From SFDP01 sp051653625 (GTDB lineage: Bacteria > Bacillota > Clostridia > Lachnospirales > Lachnospiraceae), in NCBI GenBank assembly GCA_051653625.1, contig JBOFWM010000058.1, positions 1 to 13,324 of the forward strand: a DNA stretch of 13,324 nucleotides, given 5' to 3'. The notes below the pieces were generated by a model, which saw only the letters and a program-made list of their open reading frames with translations, ran no database searches and was not told the origin of the DNA. This document shows positions 1 through 7,094 of this stretch, piece by piece. Positions within the stretch are counted from its first letter, which is position 1; each line of letters starts with the position of its first letter. A program made the translations under genes and the position numbers.

Positions 1-1826
1 TGACAATTTTTAATATGAAATATATATAATTTGTTTTTTGCTCTCGTCAATGCCACATAAAATAATCTACGTTCTTCTTCATATTTATTTTTTTCATCAC
101 CGGTCGCATTTTTATAAGAAGTTATGTTATGATCTGGAAATTGCCCATCAAAAACATCCATCAAATAAACTTTCTCATACTCGAGTCCTTTACTTGAGTG
201 AATAGTTGACAAAATAAGCGAACTACTAAAATCTTGTTTTTTATTTTGGACAATATTTTGTAATAACTCTATTCTATGTAAAAATCCTTCAATTGTTATT
301 TCATTTTGAGCTAACATTTTTAAAATTTCTATTTTATTTTCTTTAATATTATTTCTCTCTAGATATTCTCCATATCCCATAAAATTCATAATTCTATGTA
401 TTGCTTTACTCGGACTTTCTTTTTTCAAACTGATAAAATGTGTAGCCATTGATTTTGCATTTCTTTTTAAAAGTGGTGGATATATTACATCTTTTTCAAT
501 AATTTTTAATATTTCTTTTCCAGTGTTTTTTGATTCTTCACATAGTTTTAAAGCTTGTTGCTTTTTTAAAAAAAATTGTAATTTATAATAGATATGCATA
601 AATAATTCTGTATTCTGAGGTTCAAATGTAAATTTTAAAATTCGAAGAATATCGATAATTACACGATTTGAAAAAAATGATGGATCTGCATTTTTACAGC
701 GGTACGTTATGTTATTTCTTTCTAGTAAATCAATTAAAGGAAGAACACTCTCATGATCTCTATATAGAATAGCTGTATTTGAACTACATTTTTTAGCCAC
801 TTCCAATAAATATTCTGATTGAACCTTTCGTGTTTTGACGTCTAAAAAAGAAATTCCTTCTTTAGCCTGACGAGTAGAAATCATATGTTTTTTGTGACGA
901 TACTTATTATTTTGTATAAATGCATTGGCCATATTTACAATATTAGAATCTGATCTATAATTTTTTTCCATAAGCAAGATAAATGCATTATTGTAATTTT
1001 TTTTAAATTCTAATAATGCTTCTGGATAAGCAGCTCGGAATCCATAAATACTTTGATCCTCATCTCCTACCATAAAAAGATTTTGCTTAGACGAAGCTAA
1101 TAATGCAATAATCGCATGCTGTATTTTTGATGTATCTTGTGCCTCATCGACACATATATAATGATATCGATTTTGAAATCTTTCTAATAACACAGAAGAA
1201 TGTTTTAGTATTTTATATGCATACACTAATTGATCATCAAAGTCCATTAAAGATGCTTCTTTCAAATGCTTTTCATATTCTTTATAAATTTTATAAATAG
1301 GAATACCTTCTACTTTTTCAATTTTAATAATTTCTTCTTTTAAAAGCATTCTATTTTTTATATAGGTAATCCATGTACGAATTGTTTTTATATCACTTTC
1401 TGTTGGAAATTCATTCAAGACTTTTTTATAAATTTCCGACAGTATTCTGACAAGTTGTTTTTCGTCAGTTACTAATGTGAATGGGTTTTTCTTTATAGCT
1501 CTTCCATATTCTAAGATGATTTTTGAACAAATTCCATTTATTGTACGAAATTCTATTTGGTTTTTTTCTTGTATATTCCCAAATATTTGATTATATCGTT
1601 TTCGCATATCCTTTGTTGCTTCTACTGTATACGTCAAAGTTAAAATATTTTCAGGATTTATATTTTTACATTTTGTCATATAGCCTAATCTTGTTACTAA
1701 AACAGTTGTTTTTCCACTTCCTGGTACTGCTAACAACAAAATCATACCATTCACTGTAACCAGTGCTTCTTTTTGTTGACTATTTAAATCCTTTCCATAT
1801 TGCTCTAAAAATTGCTCATCTGTCAT
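1..1826 (-). CDS. UvrD/Rep/PcrA-type superfamily 1A DNA helicase, 3' end cut by window edge
   Basis: An open frame runs 608 codons from an ATG at 1826-1824 to the left edge without a stop, so the C-terminus is outside the window. All SF1A motifs are readable. They are a Q-motif (LNSQQKEA, about residues 14-21), Walker A PGSGKTT with K39, motif Ia LTYTVEAT, Walker B VDEAQD (D227, E228), motif III VGDEDQSIYGFR, motif IV NYRS (R291), motif V STIHSSKGLEYE (about 545) and motif VI YVALTRAK (R595). The product should be an ATP-driven 3'-5' DNA translocase/helicase in repair or replication restart. It is compact, since PcrA and UvrD usually exceed 700 residues, and motif Ia differs from the usual LTFTNKAA, so it is probably one of the short UvrD-like proteins rather than PcrA itself. 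The start lies 8 bp after the metI stop with only a weak Shine-Dalgarno (TAGGT), suggesting co-transcription with the transporter. Family assignment is firm; the exact cellular role is not. Confidence 0.93.
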   Translation of the reverse strand, partial: MTDEQFLEQYGKDLNSQQKEALVTVNGMILLLAVPGSGKTTVLVTRLGYMTKCKNINPENILTLTYTVEATKDMRKRYNQIFGNIQEKNQIEFRTINGICSKIILEYGRAIKKNPFTLVTDEKQLVRILSEIYKKVLNEFPTESDIKTIRTWITYIKNRMLLKEEIIKIEKVEGIPIYKIYKEYEKHLKEASLMDFDDQLVYAYKILKHSSVLLERFQNRYHYICVDEAQDTSKIQHAIIALLASSKQNLFMVGDEDQSIYGFRAAYPEALLEFKKNYNNAFILLMEKNYRSDSNIVNMANAFIQNNKYRHKKHMISTRQAKEGISFLDVKTRKVQSEYLLEVAKKCSSNTAILYRDHESVLPLIDLLERNNITYRCKNADPSFFSNRVIIDILRILKFTFEPQNTELFMHIYYKLQFFLKKQQALKLCEESKNTGKEILKIIEKDVIYPPLLKRNAKSMATHFISLKKESPSKAIHRIMNFMGYGEYLERNNIKENKIEILKMLAQNEITIEGFLHRIELLQNIVQNKKQDFSSSLILSTIHSSKGLEYEKVYLMDVFDGQFPDHNITSYKNATGDEKNKYEEERRLFYVALTRAKNKLYIFHIKNC

Positions 1827-1834
1827 GTTATTTT

Positions 1835-2491
1835 TTACCTACGATCTATTTTTTTAGATAACATCATTCCAATTCCTTGTAATAACTGAATCAATACAAC
1901 AAGTATTACAATTGTAATAAGCATAATTTCTGTTTCATATCTATAATATCCATATCGAATGGCAATATCACCTAATCCACCACCACCAACAACACCTGAC
2001 ATGGCCGAATATCCTAATATCGTTCCTATTGCAATTGTAACTCCAACTAATAATGATGTTCTTGCTTCCACTAATAATACTTTACGGATAATTGTAAATA
2101 CACTTGCCCCCATACTTTGTGCCGCCTCAATTACCCCTTTATCTACTTCTTTTAGAGAAGACTCAATCATACGAGCAATAAATGGAGCTGCTGCAATTGT
2201 AAGTGGAACAATAGTAGCTTTTGATCCATAACTTTGTCCTGCAATTACCTTTGTAAGTGGCATCACTAAAATCAAAAGTATTAAGAACGGAATGCTTCTT
2301 GTTAAATTTACAAAAAAATCTAAAATTTTATATGTTATTTTATGTGGTCTAATTCCGCCCTTATCTGTAACTGCTAATGTAACTCCTATTGGTAAACCGA
2401 TTAAATAGCCAAACAATGTAGATAGCAATGTCATATACAACGTTGCTTTTGTTCCCTCTATTAACATATCAATGATAACTTTATCTATCAT
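1835..2491 (-). CDS. metI: Methionine ABC transporter permease MetI (MetP)
   Basis: This 218-residue integral membrane protein matches the usual MetI/MetP length of about 217. It has the BPD-transp-1 fold with hydrophobic helices throughout. An EAA-type cytoplasmic loop, EAAQSMGASVFTIIRKVLL at about residues 122-140, docks onto the ATPase. The glycine-rich GVVGGGGLGDIAIRYGY stretch near residue 170 is typical of the D/L-methionine uptake permeases. The protein dimerises to form the channel of the MetNIQ importer. Its ATG (2491-2489) overlaps the last 11 bases of metN and is preceded by AGGAGGT at good spacing, so the two genes are translationally coupled. Identification rests on sequence character plus position beside metN and metQ. 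Confidence 0.95.
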   Translation of the reverse strand: MIDKVIIDMLIEGTKATLYMTLLSTLFGYLIGLPIGVTLAVTDKGGIRPHKITYKILDFFVNLTRSIPFLILLILVMPLTKVIAGQSYGSKATIVPLTIAAAPFIARMIESSLKEVDKGVIEAAQSMGASVFTIIRKVLLVEARTSLLVGVTIAIGTILGYSAMSGVVGGGGLGDIAIRYGYYRYETEIMLITIVILVVLIQLLQGIGMMLSKKIDRR

Positions 2492-3479
2492 AATGAGTAA
2501 CCTCCTGTACTTCTATTCCTTTTTCTTTAAAAATACCGATCATTTGATCTGCAATTTCTTTTAATTCAGGAAGTTGCAATATCATTTCTCCCTCGGCCTT
2601 TCCATTAATAGTTCTTGTATTTGCATATAAAATATTAAGAGGAGTTTTATATTCTAAAATTAAATTTCCAATAACTGGTTCAAATGCAGAATTCTCATTA
2701 AATGTCACTCGAATCATATTCTTACTATGAAGTTCTTTTATATACTGAAATTCATTTAGTATTAATTTTTTTGTAGCTTCTGTCTTTGGCGAACGAAAAA
2801 TTTCTTCTACCGTGCCTTCTTCTACCAAAGAACCATAGTCTAATACTGCTACTTTGCTACATATTTCTTGTATTACTGCCATTTCGTGAGTAATAACAAC
2901 GATAGTGATTCCAAACTTTTGATTGATCTCTTTTAATAAATTTAAAATAGATTTTGTCGTTTGAGGATCTAATGCACTTGTAGCTTCATCACATAACAAT
3001 ATTTTAGGATTATTTGCTAATACTCTAGCAATTGCAACCCTTTGTTTTTGTCCTCCAGATAACATAGATGGATATGCCTTTGCTTTTTCTGTTAATCCCA
3101 CAATTTCTAATAATTCATATGCTCTTTTCTTTGCATCTTTTTTTGAAACTCCTGCAATTTCTAATGGAAAACAAATGTTATCCAATACATTTTTTTGCAT
3201 CAACAAATTAAAATGTTGAAAAATCATTCCAATATCTTGTCTTTGTTTTCGAAGTTCTTTTTCTGAAAGTTTAAGTAGATTTTTCCCTTCTATAAAAATA
3301 TCTCCTGTATCTGGTCGTTCTAATAAATTCAAACAACGTACTAAAGTACTTTTTCCTGCACCAGACAATCCGATAATACCATAAATATCTCCTGAGTCTA
3401 TTGTCAAGCTAATATCTTTTATGGCATGTACATTTTCACTCCCCTGAAATGTTTTACTAATATGTTCAACTTGTATCAT
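2481..3479 (-). CDS. metN: Methionine ABC transporter ATP-binding protein MetN with C-terminal NIL domain
   Basis: This 332-residue ABC ATPase energises methionine import. Visible motifs are Walker A GLSGAGKST (37-45, K43), Q-loop glutamine Q88, the signature LSGGQKQR (from residue 140), Walker B ILLCDEAT (D164, E165) and the switch histidine H198 in ITHE. Residues from about 255 to the end form a NIL/ferredoxin-like domain (MIRVTFNENSAFEPVIGNLI). In this family it binds cytosolic methionine and shuts transport down (trans-inhibition), and it separates MetN from other importer ATPases. The start ATG has GGAG upstream. It lies about 95 bp after metQ, separated by a strong hairpin, and overlaps metI by 11 bp. 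No key residue is missing. Confidence 0.97.
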   Translation of the reverse strand: MIQVEHISKTFQGSENVHAIKDISLTIDSGDIYGIIGLSGAGKSTLVRCLNLLERPDTGDIFIEGKNLLKLSEKELRKQRQDIGMIFQHFNLLMQKNVLDNICFPLEIAGVSKKDAKKRAYELLEIVGLTEKAKAYPSMLSGGQKQRVAIARVLANNPKILLCDEATSALDPQTTKSILNLLKEINQKFGITIVVITHEMAVIQEICSKVAVLDYGSLVEEGTVEEIFRSPKTEATKKLILNEFQYIKELHSKNMIRVTFNENSAFEPVIGNLILEYKTPLNILYANTRTINGKAEGEMILQLPELKEIADQMIGIFKEKGIEVQEVTHYDR

Positions 3480-3510
3480 TTCTTTTTTACTCCTTATTTT
3501 TAAATTTAAA

Positions 3511-3565
3511 AACCAAAATAAAGATTGTCATATTACAGTATCTTATGACAATCTTTATTTTGGTT
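3511..3565 (-). terminator. Perfect 22-bp hairpin between metQ and metN (attenuating terminator or mRNA-stabilising stem)
   Basis: Arms at 3511-3532 and 3544-3565 are exact reverse complements, with an 11-nt loop. On the minus-strand transcript the hairpin begins 9 bases after the metQ stop. Its 3' arm runs into a short U-rich stretch (GGTTTTTAAATTT) just before the metN ribosome binding site. The stem is AT-rich and the U tract is broken by A residues, so I infer partial termination or 3'-end protection of metQ mRNA rather than full termination. Confidence 0.75.
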
Positions 3566-3574
3566 ATATATTGT

Positions 3575-4468
3575 TTAGTTAAAAGGAACAACTGCTCCAT
3601 CGTAAGTTTCTTGAATATACGTTACAATTGTTTCTGATTTTAACACTTCTACTAAAGCTTTGATACCAGCATTTTCTTCATTTCCTTCTTTCACTGCAAT
3701 CAAATTCACATAAGTCTTTGCTGCTTCTGAATCAGCTTGTTCGTATGCTACAGAATCTTTTCCAACTGAAAATCCAGCTTGAAGTGCATAATTACCATTA
3801 AGAACAACAAAAGCAACTTCATCTGTTATACGTGCAATTTGCGCAGCTTCTAATTCTAAGATTTCAATATTTAATGGATTTTCAACGATATCTTTAATTG
3901 TTGCATTTAATCCCACACCTTCACTTAATGTAATAATACCGTTATCTTGTAGTAAAAGAAGTGCTCTTGCTTCATTTGTTGTATCATTCGGAACAGCAAT
4001 TGTATCTCCTTCTACTAATTCATCAAGTGATGACTTTGTACCTGGATAAATCCCAAATGGTTCATAGTGAATTCCACCTGCATTTACCAAATGTGTTCCA
4101 TTTTCTACATTAAAATTGTCTAAATATGGAATATGTTGGAAATAATTTGCATCAAATTCTCCACTTTCAACCACTAGGTTTGGTTGTACATAATCATCAA
4201 AAACTGTGATTTCTAACTCCCAGCCTTGTTCTTTTAATAGTTCTTTTGCTTGTTCTAATATCTCAGCATGTGGTGTTGCACTTGCAGCAATTTTAATTGT
4301 TCCTTGTTCTACAACCTCTTGTATTTCACTGCTTTCTTCGACGTTGTTCTCTTCTGAAATATTTTCTTCTACTGAAGTTTGTGTCGTTACTTCATTACTA
4401 GCACCGCATCCTGCTAAAATACTTAATCCTAAAATTGCAACTCCTAAAACACTTAATTTTTTTCTCAT
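3575..4468 (-). CDS. metQ: Methionine-binding lipoprotein MetQ (NlpA family)
   Basis: This is a 297-residue substrate-binding lipoprotein anchored outside the membrane, delivering methionine to MetNI. The N-terminus is a lipoprotein signal with basic start MRKK, hydrophobic core and lipobox LAGC (C21). An acidic Glu/Ser-rich linker (about residues 25-55) follows. The NlpA/MetQ body then has the characteristic YFQHIPYLDNF, GGIHYEPFGIYPG and ITDEVAFVVLNGNYA stretches. Two ATGs lie close together. The outer one (4474) directly abuts GGAGG with no spacing, while the ATG at 4468 sits 7 bases from it, so 4468 is chosen. The gene is first in its transcription unit, with a near-consensus promoter and a MET-box-like palindrome upstream. 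metQ leading the operon differs from the metN-metI-metQ order of E. coli and B. subtilis. Confidence 0.96.
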   Translation of the reverse strand: MRKKLSVLGVAILGLSILAGCGASNEVTTQTSVEENISEENNVEESSEIQEVVEQGTIKIAASATPHAEILEQAKELLKEQGWELEITVFDDYVQPNLVVESGEFDANYFQHIPYLDNFNVENGTHLVNAGGIHYEPFGIYPGTKSSLDELVEGDTIAVPNDTTNEARALLLLQDNGIITLSEGVGLNATIKDIVENPLNIEILELEAAQIARITDEVAFVVLNGNYALQAGFSVGKDSVAYEQADSEAAKTYVNLIAVKEGNEENAGIKALVEVLKSETIVTYIQETYDGAVVPFN

Positions 4469-4511
4469 AATCATCCTCCATATTTCCTACTGTTTTGCTA
4501 GGTTTTAATTT

Positions 4512-4540
4512 ATTATAATATAAGTATAATGTATCGTCAA
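4512..4540 (-). promoter_or_regulatory. Sigma-A-type promoter of metQNI
   Basis: On the minus strand the -35 TTGACG (4540-4535) and the consensus -10 TATAAT (4517-4512) are separated by exactly 17 bp. The expected start near 4505 gives a leader of about 37 nt to the metQ ATG, too short for a SAM riboswitch or T-box. Confidence 0.85.
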
Positions 4541-4551
4541 TTCTGTAAACA

Positions 4552-4567
4552 CTATATCTAGTTATAG
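4552..4567. promoter_or_regulatory. Second, imperfect palindrome next to the MET-box (possible activation site)
   Basis: CTATATCTAGTTATAG is a 16-bp palindrome with one mismatched pair, sharing its TATAG half with the MET-box. The three CTAT/ATAG half-sites are centred about 11-12 bp apart, roughly one helical turn. This resembles the paired recognition and activation sites of LysR-type regulators. The assignment is inferred from layout only. Confidence 0.5.
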
Positions 4568-4581
4568 TTTAAAACTATAAC
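4561..4581. promoter_or_regulatory. MET-box-like LysR operator (TATAGTTT-A-AAACTATA)
   Basis: A perfect inverted repeat has 10-bp arms around one central base and contains ATAG-N7-CTAT, a LysR T-N11-A site. Its core is identical to the MET-box that I recall being described for streptococcal MtaR/MetR methionine genes. It is centred at 4571, about 66 bp upstream of the predicted metQ transcription start, the usual place for a LysR recognition site. It overlaps the stop codon of the adjacent LysR gene. Confidence 0.8.
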
Positions 4582-5483
4582 ACTCTGTCTTTATATTTTT
4601 CCAACTCTTCTATATATTTTTCAGTCATTATTGTAAATGGCATTTTTTTATGTTTAATATATCCAATGGTCATTGTTTCCTTTGTATTTAACGGAATTGC
4701 TGTATATTCTTCTCCATTTAACTCTTCACAAATAATTCCCGAACAAAGCGTATATGCATTTAATCCCACCATTAGATTTAAAAATGTTGCCCTATCATCC
4801 GCCTTAATAATTTGACGATATTCATATGTACTTAATACTTCTTCTGAAAAATAAAATGAATTATTATCACCTTGTTCAAAAGATAGACAAGGATATCGCT
4901 GCAATTCGTCAAAATCAATGCATTCTTTATTTGCTAATGGATTTTTTTTACTCATATAAACATAAATTTTACATACATAAAGCGAGGTAAACTCCAAATC
5001 TTTTTCTTTTAATATTTTATCAATAAATTTTTCGTTAAATTCATTTTTATAGATAATTCCAATTTCACTTTTATGAAGTGCTACATGTTGAATTACTTCA
5101 TTTGTATTTGTTTCATGAATTGCAAATTCATATTCATCCATTCCAAATTGTTTTGCTAATGCAATAAATGCTTCCACCGCAAATGTATAATGCTGCATAG
5201 ATACACTAAATTTCTTTTTTCTTTTTATATGATCAATGTATTTTTCCTCAATTAGCTGATAATGTTCTAGCATTTGCCTAGCATATCCTAAAAATTCTTC
5301 TCCTTCTGGCGTTGTGATAATCCCTCTATTTGATCGTGCAAATATTTCAAGTTGAATTTCTAGCTCCAACTCTTTAATTGCATTAGAAAGACTTGGCTGT
5401 GTAATATATAATTGTGAAGCTGCTTTATTCATTGATTTTTCTTCAGCAATAGTAACTGCATATTTTAATTGTTGTAATGTCAC
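4575..5483 (-). CDS. LysR-type transcriptional regulator, MtaR/MetR-like (methionine transport)
   Basis: This 302-residue LysR-family regulator has full family length. The N-terminal winged helix-turn-helix (about residues 1-60) reads LQQLKYAVTIAEEKSMNKAA and QPSLSNAIKELE. A linker helix follows, then the periplasmic-binding-like effector domain from about residue 90. The motifs SFEQGDNNSFYFSEE and DRATFLNLMVGLNAYT resemble, from memory, the streptococcal MtaR/CmbR group that controls methionine and cysteine genes rather than the enterobacterial MetR type. The start is GTG (5483-5481) with AAGGA six bases away; no better in-frame ATG exists. The stop codon lies inside a perfect MET-box-like palindrome, and metQ follows on the same strand, which makes the transporter the obvious target. 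It starts 37 bp after the L,D-transpeptidase gene with no terminator seen, so the two may be co-transcribed. The effector is unknown; O-acetylserine/homoserine-type molecules or methionine are possible. Confidence 0.9.
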   Translation of the reverse strand: MTLQQLKYAVTIAEEKSMNKAASQLYITQPSLSNAIKELELEIQLEIFARSNRGIITTPEGEEFLGYARQMLEHYQLIEEKYIDHIKRKKKFSVSMQHYTFAVEAFIALAKQFGMDEYEFAIHETNTNEVIQHVALHKSEIGIIYKNEFNEKFIDKILKEKDLEFTSLYVCKIYVYMSKKNPLANKECIDFDELQRYPCLSFEQGDNNSFYFSEEVLSTYEYRQIIKADDRATFLNLMVGLNAYTLCSGIICEELNGEEYTAIPLNTKETMTIGYIKHKKMPFTIMTEKYIEELEKYKDRVL

Positions 5484-5520
5484 ATTATTTCCTTTCGAGC
5501 AAAATTCATTCTGTCGCTAC

Positions 5521-6972
5521 TTACTGCTCACCAATATCTTCATTAACCTCAGGTGTAGTTTGTAACGTACCTGGCGGATAATAATAACAAATAATTGGAG
5601 AGCCCGTTGAAACATATTCATAAATTTGTTTTGCCATTTGAAATGGTAAATTAATACATCCATGTGATCCATTCGTCATAAAAATATCTCCACCAAATGT
5701 GGATCTCCAAGTTGCATCATGCATACCTACATTTCCATTAAAAGGCATCCAATATGTAACTGGTGTCGAATAATCAGCACCTCTTAATACCGCGTTTAAT
5801 GTTTTATAAGTCAATCCAAAAACTCCTTCTGGGGTAATACGATCGGCTTTTCTCATATCACCTGATACAAAGTCTGTTTCCAATACAACGGTGCCATTCT
5901 CCACAACATATAAATGTTGATGTGTTAAATCAATTTCTATATAACTATCTCCAATATCATCTTTTCCTTTTTTCCAACCTTTTACTGAATAAATTGGTTC
6001 TCTATTTTCTACTGAGCCTTCATTAATTAATTCTATTAACGCTTCTGTTTCAGATGTACGATCTGTTTTCCATCCAAATGCTCCTCCTGGTAATGATAAT
6101 TCTATTCCCATTCTTGTAGTAAAATTTCTACGTTTTCCATATGTATCGTTTGCTGATGCATTGGTTTTTACAAATAATTCTATTTTTTCTGTATCAACAA
6201 ATAATGCATCCTCTGATTCCACAATCCATTCCGAAATAGTATCTCCATCTAATACAATGAATTCTCCATTCCAATCATATGTAATTTTCGTTTGCACAAT
6301 TTTATTTAATTCGTTTAATTTTTCTTGAAGTTCTAAATCCTGAGCTGTTATATCTGCAACTAAGTAGCATTCTTCTAATGAAATTTCATCTTTTAATACA
6401 GACAACCCTTCCTCTATAGTTTTTACAACCAATTCTTCTTCTAAAATATTTCCCTTTGTTTCTGGAATAATCTCAAATTTTTTTGTAGTGCTTTGATAAT
6501 TTCCAATATAGGCATTCTCTGGATAAATTTTTGATGATGAATTTCTTACTACTAGTGATTTAACAAGAATATTTAATGCTTCTTTATCATACGAAACATC
6601 TGGTAAAACATTGGTATTTTCTTCTTTAGAGAAAAAACTTATCGGCCACAAAAATGTAGTTTGATTCTCTAAAACTATATTTATAGAATCTGAAAAGTCA
6701 ACCTTAAGCGCAATATCTTGTACTGAAATATTCCCAATTATAGTTTCATCGGTATCTTTTAATGTTAATTTATAATTTTGATATTGTTTTTCAAGATTTA
6801 CTTTTGTGTCATCTTCTTTCATAAAACTAATATTTATATTATTTAATAATGTATTCGGCAAAAAATGATTTTGAAAATAAAAAAAGCCTCCTATATATAC
6901 AAAAAAAACAATAAAAAAACTTATCCCAAAAAATATTAAAAAATAATTTAAAAAATTTTTTTTCGACTTCAT
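5521..6972 (-). CDS. Membrane-anchored L,D-transpeptidase (YkuD) with peptidoglycan-binding N-terminal region
   Basis: The 483-residue protein has a short basic cytoplasmic tail and one transmembrane helix (about 8-32). An extracellular region (about 45-320) resembles two PG_binding_4-type modules, and a YkuD catalytic domain covers about 343-463. The active-site pattern is intact: GMHDA (H418), then TNGSHGCINLP with H437 and the nucleophile C439. Such enzymes form 3-3 (L,D) cross-links in peptidoglycan through an acyl-enzyme on the cysteine and are not inhibited by most penicillins. A short acidic tail follows the domain. The frame could begin at 7029, but an AAAGGA site 10 bases before the ATG at 6972, directly preceding the basic/TM start MKSKKNF, favours 6972. 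Promoter-like boxes lie just upstream. The N-terminal module call is less certain than the catalytic one. Confidence 0.93.
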   Translation of the reverse strand: MKSKKNFLNYFLIFFGISFFIVFFVYIGGFFYFQNHFLPNTLLNNINISFMKEDDTKVNLEKQYQNYKLTLKDTDETIIGNISVQDIALKVDFSDSINIVLENQTTFLWPISFFSKEENTNVLPDVSYDKEALNILVKSLVVRNSSSKIYPENAYIGNYQSTTKKFEIIPETKGNILEEELVVKTIEEGLSVLKDEISLEECYLVADITAQDLELQEKLNELNKIVQTKITYDWNGEFIVLDGDTISEWIVESEDALFVDTEKIELFVKTNASANDTYGKRRNFTTRMGIELSLPGGAFGWKTDRTSETEALIELINEGSVENREPIYSVKGWKKGKDDIGDSYIEIDLTHQHLYVVENGTVVLETDFVSGDMRKADRITPEGVFGLTYKTLNAVLRGADYSTPVTYWMPFNGNVGMHDATWRSTFGGDIFMTNGSHGCINLPFQMAKQIYEYVSTGSPIICYYYPPGTLQTTPEVNEDIGEQ

Positions 6973-7013
6973 AAATTGCAGTTCCTTTCTTTTGTAAAAA
7001 ATATGCGAATTTA

Positions 7014-7043
7014 ATTGTACCATTTGCACATTATTTTTGTCTA
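7014..7043 (-). promoter_or_regulatory. Extended -10 promoter of the L,D-transpeptidase gene
   Basis: On the minus strand TAGACA (7043-7038) and TACAAT (7019-7014) are 18 bp apart, with a TG one base before the -10 (TGGTACAAT), which is an extended -10 element. The leader to the ATG at 6972 would be about 35 nt. Confidence 0.55.
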
Positions 7044-7094
7044 TATTTTTCGGTATATTTAACGGATAAGTTTAACACAGTTTTATAACACTAT

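Noticed and set aside
1523..1759. 78-codon plus-strand open frame, hydrophobic
   Set aside because: It lies antisense within the helicase gene over its N-terminal motifs; its composition is the complement of the real gene and it has no ribosome binding site.
1959..2231. 90-codon plus-strand open frame inside metI
   Set aside because: It is a shadow of the conserved permease on the opposite strand, and its proline-rich start is the complement of the glycine-rich motif.
4206..4508. 100-codon plus-strand open frame opposite metQ
   Set aside because: It is antisense to the MetQ signal peptide and linker and would run over the metQ leader and part of its promoter; no family resemblance.
4469..4574. 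Search for a SAM riboswitch or T-box upstream of metQ
   Set aside because: The predicted leader is about 37 nt, with none of the conserved elements; there is no room for either structure.
7055..7080. Direct repeat GTTAAA spaced 13 bp between the aminotransferase and transpeptidase genes, considered as a regulator site
   Set aside because: Six-base AT-rich repeats are expected by chance here, and it is not clearly placed relative to the promoter boxes.
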